Shown in pieces: positions 1 through 5,045 of a stretch of DNA of 5,080 nucleotides. The notes under the pieces were generated by a model, which saw only the letters and a program-made list of their open reading frames with translations, had not been told where the DNA came from and ran no database searches. The translations under genes and the position numbers were made by a program. Position 1 is the first letter of the stretch, and every line of letters starts with the position of its first letter. Source of the stretch: Alphaproteobacteria bacterium (GTDB taxonomy: Bacteria > Pseudomonadota > Alphaproteobacteria > Rhizobiales > Xanthobacteraceae); NCBI GenBank assembly GCA_005883445.1, contig VAZL01000436.1, forward strand, positions 1 to 5,080, in the 5' to 3' direction.

Positions 1-528
1 GGTCATCGTCTGCGTGATCGTTGACGCGATATTGCCGGTCGATGTCGGTTTGGCGGTGAGCTTGTATTGCGCAATGAGCGCGAGCAGCCCGGCATGGCTC
101 GACGAGCCGGTCAAGGAGAACGCGACCGTCTTGCCGTTGAAGTCCTCGACTTTCTGGATCGGCGAGTTGGCCGGCACGTACCAGTAGAGATCGGGCGCGC
201 CGATCATTTCGCTGCCGATGATCCGGATCGGCGCGCCCTTGGCAAAGGTGCCGACCGCGGCCGACACACCGGAAGCGGTCGCGATATCCATGCTGCCGCC
301 GATCACCCCCTGGATCGATTCGGCGCCGGCCTGGACGTAAAGGATTTCAAGATTGAGCCCGTGCTTCTTGAAAATGCCGCCGCGCTGGCCGAGCTCGGCA
401 ACGCCGGCGTCCCAGGCGCCGCGTTGCGGGATTGCGACCTTCAACGTCTCTTGCGACCAGGCGACACGCCCCGCGCCTGCCATGATCGCGAGCGCGGCCA
501 GCATGGTTATGAACGTTGTTCTCGTCAT
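1..528 (-). CDS. ABC transporter substrate-binding protein, NMT1/SsuA-like (N-terminal part, cut by window edge)
   Basis: Probably the periplasmic solute receptor of an ABC importer, of the NMT1/THI5-SsuA-TauA type that binds small organic ligands. Reading the minus strand from the ATG at 528 gives 176 residues with no stop before the left edge, so the C-terminal part is missing. Residues 1-25 form a secretion signal: basic start (MTRTTF), hydrophobic core (MLAALAIMAGAG), likely cleavage after AWS. The mature part begins ETLKVAIPQRGAWDAG, followed by the family-typical pattern of a 'GIFKKHGLNLEI' strand-helix unit (51-62), a 'GGSMDIATASG' segment (77-87) and 'VEDFNGKTVAFSLTGSSSH' (127-145), which usually lines the ligand site. 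The start is supported by a strong ribosome binding site (GGAGG, complement of 536-540) eight bases upstream. The ligand cannot be told from this fragment. Permease and ATPase genes, if linked, would lie outside the window. Confidence 0.87.
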   Translation of the reverse strand, partial: MTRTTFITMLAALAIMAGAGRVAWSQETLKVAIPQRGAWDAGVAELGQRGGIFKKHGLNLEILYVQAGAESIQGVIGGSMDIATASGVSAAVGTFAKGAPIRIIGSEMIGAPDLYWYVPANSPIQKVEDFNGKTVAFSLTGSSSHAGLLALIAQYKLTAKPTSTGNIASTITQTMT

Positions 529-674
529 TGTTGTTCCTCCCGAGGTCGCTGCAGCGGCGACAGCAACTATATGAGCCGATAGCCGCAAGTGCATCAAGCG
601 GCCGCGGCGGGATTGGGCTCGACAGGTCGATGATCCTCGGTAGATGATGGCTTCGAACGCGAGCGGGTCGACCG
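529..674. other. Divergent intergenic region between the substrate-binding protein and the DUF6665-like gene
   Basis: These 146 bases separate two divergently transcribed genes, so they should hold both promoters. Apart from the ribosome binding site of the leftward gene (complement of 536-540) I could not pick out convincing -35/-10 pairs or an operator. Minus-strand reading frames that run across the right part of it lack family-like sequence. Confidence 0.5.
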
Positions 675-1037
675 ATGCCTCAGCGCAGAATCAAACAGTC
701 GCCTGCAGACGTGCTCGCGGACGAATTCGACCGGGAGAAGGCGTCGGCGCTCGGCCGGCTCGGGCGCGCGCTTGAAGCAGCGCTCGCTGCGTTGGCCGAG
801 TTCGACGCCGGCAATTTGCGCGAGGCATCCACTGCCGAAGACGGTCAATTGCGCGCATCGCTGGTCGCGGAGGCAGGCGTCGCGCTGCGGCATTTCGTGG
901 TGCAGCGCGAGGCCTGCGGGCTGCGGGACATACGCTACGTCCTGCGCGATTACCGCGTGCCGCCAGAGGTCGCCGCGCGCATGGGCGCGTTGCCGCCGGC
1001 ACCGCTCCGATCGCACAAGCCGCCTCGCAGACCATAG
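675..1037 (+). CDS. DUF6665-like small protein, function unknown
   Basis: A 120-residue soluble protein with no signal peptide or membrane segment. The central part looks mostly helical: an alanine/leucine-rich amphipathic stretch (about residues 18-45, 'EFDREKASALGRLGRALEAA...') and a second block (about 63-100) containing 'LVAEAGVALRHFVVQREACGLRD' and 'VLRDYRVPPEVAARMG'. The phrase HFVVQREACGLRD followed by DYRVP-EV-RMG matches my memory of the DUF6665 family of alphaproteobacterial proteins of about 110-120 residues; this is recognition by eye, not a search result. The start is the only in-frame ATG after an in-frame stop at 645-647; the ribosome binding site is weak (GCGGG around 663-667). 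The C-terminus is basic and proline-rich (PLRSHKPPRRP). No function is known to me and the neighbours suggest none. Confidence 0.7.
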   Translation: MPQRRIKQSPADVLADEFDREKASALGRLGRALEAALAALAEFDAGNLREASTAEDGQLRASLVAEAGVALRHFVVQREACGLRDIRYVLRDYRVPPEVAARMGALPPAPLRSHKPPRRP

Positions 1038-1078
1038 AGCGTGAGCACCCACCGGCAACCCACAATGTTCTATCAACC

Positions 1079-1096
1079 CCGGCGCATCTGCGCCGG
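1079..1096. repeat. Short GC-rich hairpin downstream of the DUF6665-like gene
   Basis: A perfect 7-8 bp inverted repeat (CCGGCGCA / TGCGCCGG) with a 2-4 nt loop begins 41 bases after the stop codon of the gene ending at 1037. It could slow or end transcription, but no T-run follows, so it is not a classical intrinsic terminator. The rest of the 177-base gap up to 1214 shows nothing I recognise other than the ribosome binding site of the next gene. Confidence 0.35.
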
Positions 1097-1214
1097 CGCT
1101 GTTGGCGCGCGTCGTTTGCGATCCGATCCCAGGTGCCAGCCGCCCGGAAACCCAGTATGGTTGGTCTTCTAGGCCGATTCAGCTCAAAGCCTTCTTGATC
1201 GAAAGGGAACACGC

Positions 1215-1376
1215 ATGGACGTCCTCATTGGCGTGCTGATCACCTTCCTTGTCGTCATCCTGGTGCTCTATCTCGTCAACATGCTGCCGATCGACGGCCG
1301 CGCAAAACAGATCGTGCGCGTGATCGTGATCATCCTCGGCGTAATCTCGCTGCTGAAATATCTCGCGGTCTTCTAG
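1215..1376 (+). CDS. Thivi_2564-family small membrane protein
   Basis: A 53-residue protein, probably in the inner membrane. It has two hydrophobic helices: residues 3-21 (VLIGVLITFLVVILVLYLV) and 33-51 (IVRVIVIILGVISLLKYLA). A short polar turn between them reads NMLPIDGRAKQ. The loop motif 'LP-IDGRAKQIVRV(I)VI(I)' and the ending 'SLLKYL-VF' are the hallmarks I associate with the Thivi_2564 family of tiny bacterial membrane proteins of unknown role. A purine-rich ribosome binding site (GAAAGGGA, 1201-1208) precedes the ATG at the right distance. An overlapping minus-strand frame (1179-1427) lacks hydrophobic or family-like sequence and is an artefact. The positive charges in the loop would place it on the cytoplasmic side, giving an out-in-out hairpin by the positive-inside rule; this is inference. 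Nothing around it indicates its function. Confidence 0.85.
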   Translation: MDVLIGVLITFLVVILVLYLVNMLPIDGRAKQIVRVIVIILGVISLLKYLAVF

Positions 1377-1392
1377 GCCCTGGCGGCACCGC

Positions 1393-1422
1393 ACCGGCGC
1401 CGGGGGCCGCCTCGGCGCCGGT
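1393..1422. terminator. GC-rich stem-loop after the small membrane protein gene (possible terminator, no U-tract)
   Basis: A perfect 10-bp inverted repeat (ACCGGCGCCG, 1393-1402, with CGGCGCCGGT, 1413-1422) enclosing a 10-base loop starts 16 bases past the stop codon at 1376. Position and stability fit a transcription end, but no run of T follows, so intrinsic termination is doubtful. Each arm also contains the self-complementary octamer CGGCGCCG, so the same bases could be a protein-binding site. The rest of 1377-1583 holds no recognisable gene; it ends in the ribosome binding site of the VOC gene. Confidence 0.4.
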
Positions 1423-1583
1423 CGCATTGCAGCGCTGCGTGCCGCCTCCCGCCCGATAGCGACAACGCCTCGTCACGCGGCGCTTTTCACGCTAGTCTGA
1501 TCGAGGCGAGCTGGGCCGCAAGCGAGCCCGAACGAACAAGGCCGAGCGAAGCCGGATAGGAAAAGCCCAGAAGGAGAAGTTAC

Positions 1584-1985
1584 ATGAGCATGAGCGTCGG
1601 TATGCTCGACCACTACAACGTCTCGACCCGCAACCTGCGCGATACCGTTCGCTTCTACGAGGAGGTGCTGGGTTTGGTGAATGGGCCGAGACCGCCATTC
1701 GACTTTCCCGGCGCATGGCTTTACAGCGAAGGCCATCCGGTGCTGCATCTCAACGACATTTCGCCCACCGACAAGCCGCAGCGGCCGGATTCGGGGGTCA
1801 TCGACCACATCGCCTTCGGCAGCCGCGGCTTCGATGCCATCAAGCAGCATCTCACGCGCAAAGGCGTGTCGTTCCGCGTCAACGAGGTCCCGAACAGCTC
1901 GCGCCGACAGATTTTTCTTACCGACCCCAACAACGTGCTGATCGAGCTCAACTTCGACGTTGCGAAAGAGACGCCGGCCCGTTGA
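1584..1985 (+). CDS. VOC family protein (glyoxalase/bleomycin-resistance/dioxygenase superfamily)
   Basis: A 133-residue soluble protein spanning one VOC module, that is two beta-alpha-beta-beta-beta units. Unit one: 'MLDHYNVSTRNLRDTVRFYEEVLGL' (7-31), then 'WLYSEGHPVLHLND' (45-58). Unit two: 'GVIDHIAFGSRGFDAIKQHLTRKGVSFR' (71-98), then 'RQIFLTDPNNVLIELNFD' (108-125). The likely metal ligands at family positions are His10, His75 and Glu121, with His55 in the remaining place, so a divalent-metal enzyme is plausible. Members include glyoxalase I, extradiol dioxygenases, epimerases and antibiotic-binding proteins; the substrate cannot be read from sequence. The 'DP-NN-IELNF' ending is common in generic glyoxalase-like proteins. 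The ATG at 1584 follows a clear ribosome binding site (AAGGAGAA, 1571-1578). ATGs at codons 3 and 7 are worse placed. It converges on speE with 36 bases between the stops, so it is not part of the polyamine operon. Confidence 0.93.
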   Translation: MSMSVGMLDHYNVSTRNLRDTVRFYEEVLGLVNGPRPPFDFPGAWLYSEGHPVLHLNDISPTDKPQRPDSGVIDHIAFGSRGFDAIKQHLTRKGVSFRVNEVPNSSRRQIFLTDPNNVLIELNFDVAKETPAR

Positions 1986-2004
1986 GTTTCTCTGCGCCGC
2001 GGCG

Positions 2005-2021
2005 TCCGGCGGCTCGCCGGA
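2005..2021. terminator. Hairpin between the convergent VOC and speE genes
   Basis: A perfect 7-bp inverted repeat (TCCGGCG, 2005-2011, with CGCCGGA, 2015-2021) with a 3-base loop sits in the 36-base gap between two facing stop codons and abuts the speE stop. Its place suggests a shared bidirectional terminator. Neither strand has a T-run after it, so the call rests on position and pairing. Confidence 0.4.
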
Positions 2022-2900
2022 TCAGCGCCGAGCTCCTTTCGCCACCTTCTCGGCGATGAAGCGAGGCAGCGCGAACGCGGCGACGTGCACCTCGGGCGTC
2101 CAATACCTGGTACGGAAGCGGCCGGCCTTGTTGTAGCGATCGGCAATGGTCTTGACCGAGGCGTGGCGCAATTTGACGTTGTCGGTGGCCCAGCCGATGG
2201 CGAGGTGGCCGCCCACATAGGTCGGAATCGCCGCAACGTAGCAGTAGCCGTCGCGGAACAACCTTCGAAAGCCGGCGATGGCCACGCTGAGTTCGTTCGA
2301 TTGGAAGATCGGAACGCCCCTCTGCGTGACCATCACCGCGCCCTTGGTCATGCAGCGGCTGCAGGCGGCGTAGAATTTTTGGCTGAACAGCACCTTGCCG
2401 GGCCCCTGCGGGTCGGTCGAGTCGACGATGATGACGTCGAAGCGCCTGTCCGTCTTGGCTACGTATTTCATGCCGTCGGCGATGATGAGGTCGAAACGGT
2501 CGTCCGCGAACACCGGCTTGGTGAATTCCGGGAAGTGCTCCTTGGCGAACTCGATCACCGAGGCGTCGATCTCGACCTGAGTGAGGCGCTTGACCGATTT
2601 GTGCTTGAGCACTTCCTCCGCGACGCCGCAGTCGCCGCCGCCGACGATCAGCACCTCCCGCGCATGGCCGTGCGCCAAGATCGGCACATGCGCCATCATC
2701 TCGTGGTAGACGAACTCATCCGTGCTGGTGACCTGGGTCGCGCCGTCGAGCATGAGAACCTTGCCGAACAGCTTGTGCTCGAACAGCACCAGGTGCTGGT
2801 GCTCGGTCTGCATCTCGTAGAGCACCCGCTCGACCTCGTAGGTCATGCGGAAGCCGAGGTCGTCGAACAGGGTCTCGGGAATCCAGCGTTTTTCGGCCAT
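2022..2900 (-). CDS. speE: Polyamine aminopropyltransferase (spermidine synthase)
   Basis: Cytosolic enzyme that moves the aminopropyl group of decarboxylated S-adenosylmethionine onto a diamine, classically putrescine, giving spermidine and methylthioadenosine. The 292 residues match the usual length (E. coli SpeE 288) and align end to end from memory. N-terminal beta domain: 'TEHQHLVLFEHKLFGKVLMLDG' (32-53), then 'TDEFVYHEMMAHVPILAHGHA' (60-80). Rossmann core: glycine loop GGGDCG (87-92), acidic VEID (109-112), ADG (141-143), and the active-site loop DSTDPQGPG (160-168), whose Asp160 matches the catalytic Asp. C-terminal part: AAIPTYVGG (223-231), GWATDN (236-241), AAFALP (274-279). Odd residues: Cys91 where Gly is usual, Gln165 where Ile/Val is usual, Arg194 in 'TQRGVP' where Asn is usual. 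Substrate preference may therefore differ. The ATG at 2900 is the only sensible start, yet no Shine-Dalgarno precedes it. It follows speD by 76 bases on the same strand. Confidence 0.95.
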   Translation of the reverse strand: MAEKRWIPETLFDDLGFRMTYEVERVLYEMQTEHQHLVLFEHKLFGKVLMLDGATQVTSTDEFVYHEMMAHVPILAHGHAREVLIVGGGDCGVAEEVLKHKSVKRLTQVEIDASVIEFAKEHFPEFTKPVFADDRFDLIIADGMKYVAKTDRRFDVIIVDSTDPQGPGKVLFSQKFYAACSRCMTKGAVMVTQRGVPIFQSNELSVAIAGFRRLFRDGYCYVAAIPTYVGGHLAIGWATDNVKLRHASVKTIADRYNKAGRFRTRYWTPEVHVAAFALPRFIAEKVAKGARR

Positions 2901-2939
2901 GGTCGAAAATGAGACGACAGCCGGCGGGCGGCAGAGAAC

Positions 2940-2974
2940 GAAAAAGAGGCCGCCGATCCGCGCTCGGGTCCTCT
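2940..2974 (-). terminator. speD-speE intercistronic stem-loop with T-run (attenuator or partial terminator)
   Basis: Read on the minus strand, directly after the speD stop codon (2977-2979): AGAGG (complement of 2970-2974) pairs with CCTCT (complement of 2945-2949). Inside this, CCGA pairs with TCGG around a 7-base loop, with a small internal loop between the two stems. A run of five T (complement of 2941-2945, overlapping the last stem base) follows. This resembles a weak intrinsic terminator placed between two genes of one pathway. It could reduce speE expression relative to speD or mark a processing site. The pairing is visible, the effect is inferred. Confidence 0.35.
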
Positions 2975-2976
2975 GA

Positions 2977-3456
2977 CTACGTGTCCCGTCCGCGCAAAAT
3001 CTCGTTGACCTCGACGTGCTTGGCCTTGAAGGCCTTCCGCAGCACCGGGATGCAGGCATCGGGACTGGCCTTGCCGCACATGAACACGTCGAGCGCGGCA
3101 TAGCGCGAGTCGGGCCACGTATGGATCGAGATATGGCTCTCGGCCAGCACCGCCACCCCGGACACGCCGTTCGGGTGGAAATGGTGCAGGTGGATGTGCA
3201 GCAGCGTCGCCTGAGCCGCGTCCACACAGCGGCGCAGCGTCGCCTCGATCAGACCGATGTCGTCGAGGCCCTCGGCCCCGTGCAGATCGACGATGAGGTG
3301 CACGCCGGCGCAGCGCACGCCGTTACGAACGGCAAAATGCCCTTCGCGCCCCTCGGCGGAGGCGGGCTTGACCACGGCGACGTGAGCGACGTTCTTTCGG
3401 GCAGTGCCTGGAGTTGCCAAGCCCTTCCCCGATCGCAAGAGGGCGTTCTGGCGCAT
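2977..3456 (-). CDS. speD: S-adenosylmethionine decarboxylase proenzyme (SpeD, short class 1b-like type)
   Basis: Makes decarboxylated S-adenosylmethionine, the aminopropyl donor for SpeE. The proenzyme cleaves itself and the new N-terminal serine becomes the pyruvoyl cofactor. The 159 residues contain the signature 'GVSGVAVLAESHISIHTWP' (97-115); cleavage is expected between Glu106 and Ser107. His112 (Ser+5) and Cys127 (Ser+20) sit at exactly the spacing of Ser63/His68/Cys83 in the Thermotoga maritima enzyme. The core runs from 'GVHLIVDLHGAEGLDD' (about 51-66) to 'AFKAKHVEVNEILRG' (142-156). About 44 residues precede the core that the Thermotoga enzyme lacks; they are basic and low in structure signals. 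The ATG at 3456 is chosen because GGGGAGG lies just upstream. An in-frame ATG at 3582 would give 201 residues but has no such site and lies inside the candidate promoter. It is the first gene of the speD-speE pair. Confidence 0.95.
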   Translation of the reverse strand: MRQNALLRSGKGLATPGTARKNVAHVAVVKPASAEGREGHFAVRNGVRCAGVHLIVDLHGAEGLDDIGLIEATLRRCVDAAQATLLHIHLHHFHPNGVSGVAVLAESHISIHTWPDSRYAALDVFMCGKASPDACIPVLRKAFKAKHVEVNEILRGRDT

Positions 3457-3462
3457 GTTCGT

Positions 3463-3469
3463 CCTCCCC
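3463..3469 (-). promoter_or_regulatory. Ribosome binding site of speD (decides the start)
   Basis: Minus strand GGGGAGG, six bases before the ATG at 3456. It is close to the perfect anti-16S complement and is the reason for preferring the 159-residue SpeD over the longer frame from 3582. Confidence 0.8.
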
Positions 3470-3544
3470 AACCGAGTGATCCAACCCGAGTGCCGACGAG
3501 CGGCGTCAGGCAAGCGAATGCCGCCGATCAGCCCGTACGGAAGA

Positions 3545-3567
3545 GGACAGATCACAGCGGCCTGTCC
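3545..3567. promoter_or_regulatory. 6-bp dyad at the predicted speD transcription start
   Basis: GGACAG (3545-3550) and CTGTCC (3562-3567) form an inverted repeat around 11 bases, just downstream of the candidate -10 box. It could be an operator or a hairpin at the 5' end of the leader. Six base pairs can arise by chance, so this is tentative. Confidence 0.25.
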
Positions 3568-3568
3568 C

Positions 3569-3596
3569 CACATAAGGCTCATGCCCCCGGAGTCAA
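3569..3596 (-). promoter_or_regulatory. Candidate sigma-70-type promoter of speD-speE
   Basis: On the minus strand a TTGACT box (complement of 3591-3596) is followed after 16 bases by TATGTG (complement of 3569-3574). The -35 box matches five of six consensus bases; the -10 box is weak. Transcription would start near 3562, leaving a leader of about 105 bases before the speD ATG. Confidence 0.4.
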
Positions 3597-3785
3597 GAAG
3601 ATTCTGCTGCGCAGAGGTTTAGAAACTCCTAGCGTGCCGCGGTCCGACGCACTGTCGGCGTGGCTCGCCCGGCCGAATCGCGCGCACTCGTCGAATCGCG
3701 GCCGTGCGTTGCCGCGGCGACGTGTCACCAGGCGGGTCGATTGTCTGCGCCCGCGCGAATCGCCCTTCGGCCACAATCGAGGTCG

Positions 3786-3815
3786 CGACGTCGCAGCGTT
3801 CGACGTCGCAGCGTT
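3786..3815. repeat. 15-bp perfect tandem duplication
   Basis: CGACGTCGCAGCGTT occurs twice back to back (3786-3800 and 3801-3815). Each copy carries the 8-bp palindrome CGACGTCG. It lies about 90 bases upstream of the first possible amidohydrolase codon. It may be a simple slippage duplication or a pair of protein-binding sites. Confidence 0.8.
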
Positions 3816-3906
3816 CATTGGGTTCTGCCAGAGATCGTCTGGTGCGCCGAGTCCCGAGCCTGGAACAAGGCCGGAGCCAGCCAATTCCGCACTCAAGTTT
3901 TTCCGC

Positions 3907-4974
3907 ACGTGCCGGTGCTGTGAGCCGCCGTGCGCGAGCCCCACGCGGCGAACGTTTCTGGCCGCCGGCGCGGCCGCCCTGGGCCTGGGAGCGCTTCCCG
4001 CGATCAGCCGCATACCGCCCGCAAACGCACAAGTCCCCGCCGCCAAGCCGCGGATCGACGTACATCACCACTTCATTCCGCAGTTTCACGTCGACGCCAT
4101 GATGGCGCCGGGACGGCGCGCGGGAGCGCCGCCGCCGAAATGGTCGCCCGCGGCCTCGCTCGAGGAGATGGACAAGAGCGGCATCGCGACCGCGATCCTC
4201 TCGATCGCGCAGCCTGGGGTCTGGTACGGAAACAACGTCGAGGAGGCGCGCGGCCTTGCCCGCCAGCTCAACGAATACGGCGCCAAGCTGGTGCGGGACT
4301 ATCCCGGCCGCTTCGGCCTGTTTGCCGTCATCGCGCCGCCCGACGCGCAAGGCAGCCTCAGAGAGATCGAGTACGCCTTCGACACCCTCAACGCCGACGG
4401 CATCGGCCTATTGACCAGTTACCAGGACAAGTATCTCGGCGATCCTTCGTTTGCTCCGGTCTACGAGGAGCTCAATCGGCGCAAGGCGGTGGTCTATGTC
4501 CACCCGACCACGCCCGATTGCTGCCGCGGCCTCGTTCCAGGCATCCCGCCGGCATCGATCGAATACGCGACCGACTCCACGCGCACCATCGCGCACGTAG
4601 TGTTCAGCGGCACCGCCACGAGGTTTCCGGACATTCGTTGGATCTTCTCCCACAGTGGCGGCACGCTGCCGTTCCTGACCGGCCGCTTCATTCGCCTCGC
4701 CGAGGAGCGCAAGCAAACGAACTTGCCCAACGGTCCGCTGCCCGAGTTCAGGAAATTCCATTACGAGCTGGCGCAGGGCAACACGCCGGGCCAGATCGCG
4801 GCGCTGTTGAAGATGGTCTCCATCTCCCAGGTGCTCTACGGCACTGACTATCCCTTCCGCGATGGCGCGGAGGTCAACCGGGGCATTGCGGACTGGGGCT
4901 TCGCAGCGGACGATCAGCGCGCCATCGAGCGCGACAACGCGTTCAAGTTGTTGCCGCGCCTCAAGGCGGGCTAG
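3907..4974 (+). CDS. Tat-exported amidohydrolase, ACMSD/Amidohydro_2-like metal-dependent hydrolase or decarboxylase; start uncertain
   Basis: Likely a metal-dependent (beta/alpha)8 enzyme of the group holding aminocarboxymuconate-semialdehyde and gamma-resorcylate decarboxylases and related hydrolases, exported folded to the periplasm. Numbering from codon 3907: twin-arginine signal TRRTFLAAG (13-21) with a hydrophobic stretch to about 33 and cleavage near ANA-Q (41/42). Metal-site motifs: VHHHF with His53 and His55; VHP with His199; FSHSGG with His249; YGTDYPF with Asp314. All four expected ligand positions are present, so the enzyme core looks intact to its stop at 4972-4974. No ATG, GTG or TTG occurs in frame between TTG 3709 and the Tat motif. 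The first in-frame ATG after it (near 4099) would remove the signal and HxH. I place the start at ACG 3907 because an N-terminus of [M]CRCCEPPC followed by RR looks natural; a mutated start, rare start or small frameshift are alternatives. Substrate unknown. Confidence 0.85.
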   Translation, partial: TCRCCEPPCASPTRRTFLAAGAAALGLGALPAISRIPPANAQVPAAKPRIDVHHHFIPQFHVDAMMAPGRRAGAPPPKWSPAASLEEMDKSGIATAILSIAQPGVWYGNNVEEARGLARQLNEYGAKLVRDYPGRFGLFAVIAPPDAQGSLREIEYAFDTLNADGIGLLTSYQDKYLGDPSFAPVYEELNRRKAVVYVHPTTPDCCRGLVPGIPPASIEYATDSTRTIAHVVFSGTATRFPDIRWIFSHSGGTLPFLTGRFIRLAEERKQTNLPNGPLPEFRKFHYELAQGNTPGQIAALLKMVSISQVLYGTDYPFRDGAEVNRGIADWGFAADDQRAIERDNAFKLLPRLKAG

Positions 4975-5045
4975 TGTCCCGATTCCGAAGTCCGCATCGT
5001 TATATCGCGCCCTCGGTTGCGAACTTCGGAATCGAAGGACACTAG
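4971..5045. repeat. Long imperfect palindrome (dispersed-repeat-like element, possible bidirectional terminator)
   Basis: Left arm 4971-4996 pairs with right arm 5018-5045. The outer 9 bp are perfect (CTAGTGTCC / GGACACTAG), then there is a 1-versus-3-base bulge. Next come 11 perfect bp (GATTCCGAAGT / ACTTCGGAATC), one mismatch and 4 more bp. The loop is about 21 bases (4997-5017) and relatively AT-rich at TTATAT. The TAG of the amidohydrolase (4972-4974) lies inside the left arm. The outer ends are the same CTAG. The motif resembles a palindromic sequence I recall as common between genes of Bradyrhizobium relatives; this is memory, not a search. It could end transcription from both sides. 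Confidence 0.75.

Larger units (their letters stand above)
3457..3906. other. Divergent intergenic region between speD and the amidohydrolase gene
   Basis: About 450 bases. The left third holds the speD ribosome binding site, leader and candidate promoter. The right two thirds stay open in the amidohydrolase frame, but the implied peptide (rich in Arg, Pro, Ser, with no domain-like pattern) looks non-coding. The only notable structure there is a 15-bp tandem duplication at 3786-3815. I found no clear rightward promoter, RNA gene or mobile-element end. Confidence 0.5.

Noticed and set aside
67..582. A 171-codon plus-strand frame at the left end.
   Set aside because: It is antisense to the substrate-binding protein, which has a signal peptide, a strong ribosome binding site and family motifs.
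594..1212. Two long minus-strand frames (594-1076 and 691-1212).
   Set aside because: They overlap the DUF6665-like gene in reverse and give Arg/Ala-rich peptides typical of GC-rich antisense frames.
2085..2912. A 275-codon plus-strand frame.
   Set aside because: It is antisense to speE, whose signatures are unmistakable. The plus-strand peptide (His/Asp/Val-rich) has no family resemblance.
2901..3227. Extension of speE upstream to 3227 (401 residues).
   Set aside because: The extra 109 residues overlap the last part of speD in another frame and there is no homology to the SpeE N-terminus. SpeE proteins begin at MAEKRW-like sequence, giving the usual length.
3016..3906. A 652-codon open frame running from 3016 through the amidohydrolase, suggesting a fusion protein with a 297-residue N-terminal domain.
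   Set aside because: Its first 147 codons are exactly antisense to speD, and the remainder up to about 3900 has no domain-like pattern. The open frame reflects high GC with few stops. The Tat signal also requires a start close to the RR motif.
3930..4847. A GTG-started 305-codon frame overlapping the amidohydrolase.
   Set aside because: After the first dozen codons it is an Arg-rich off-frame reading of the amidohydrolase. It is of interest only because its GTG could be the displaced start of the real gene.
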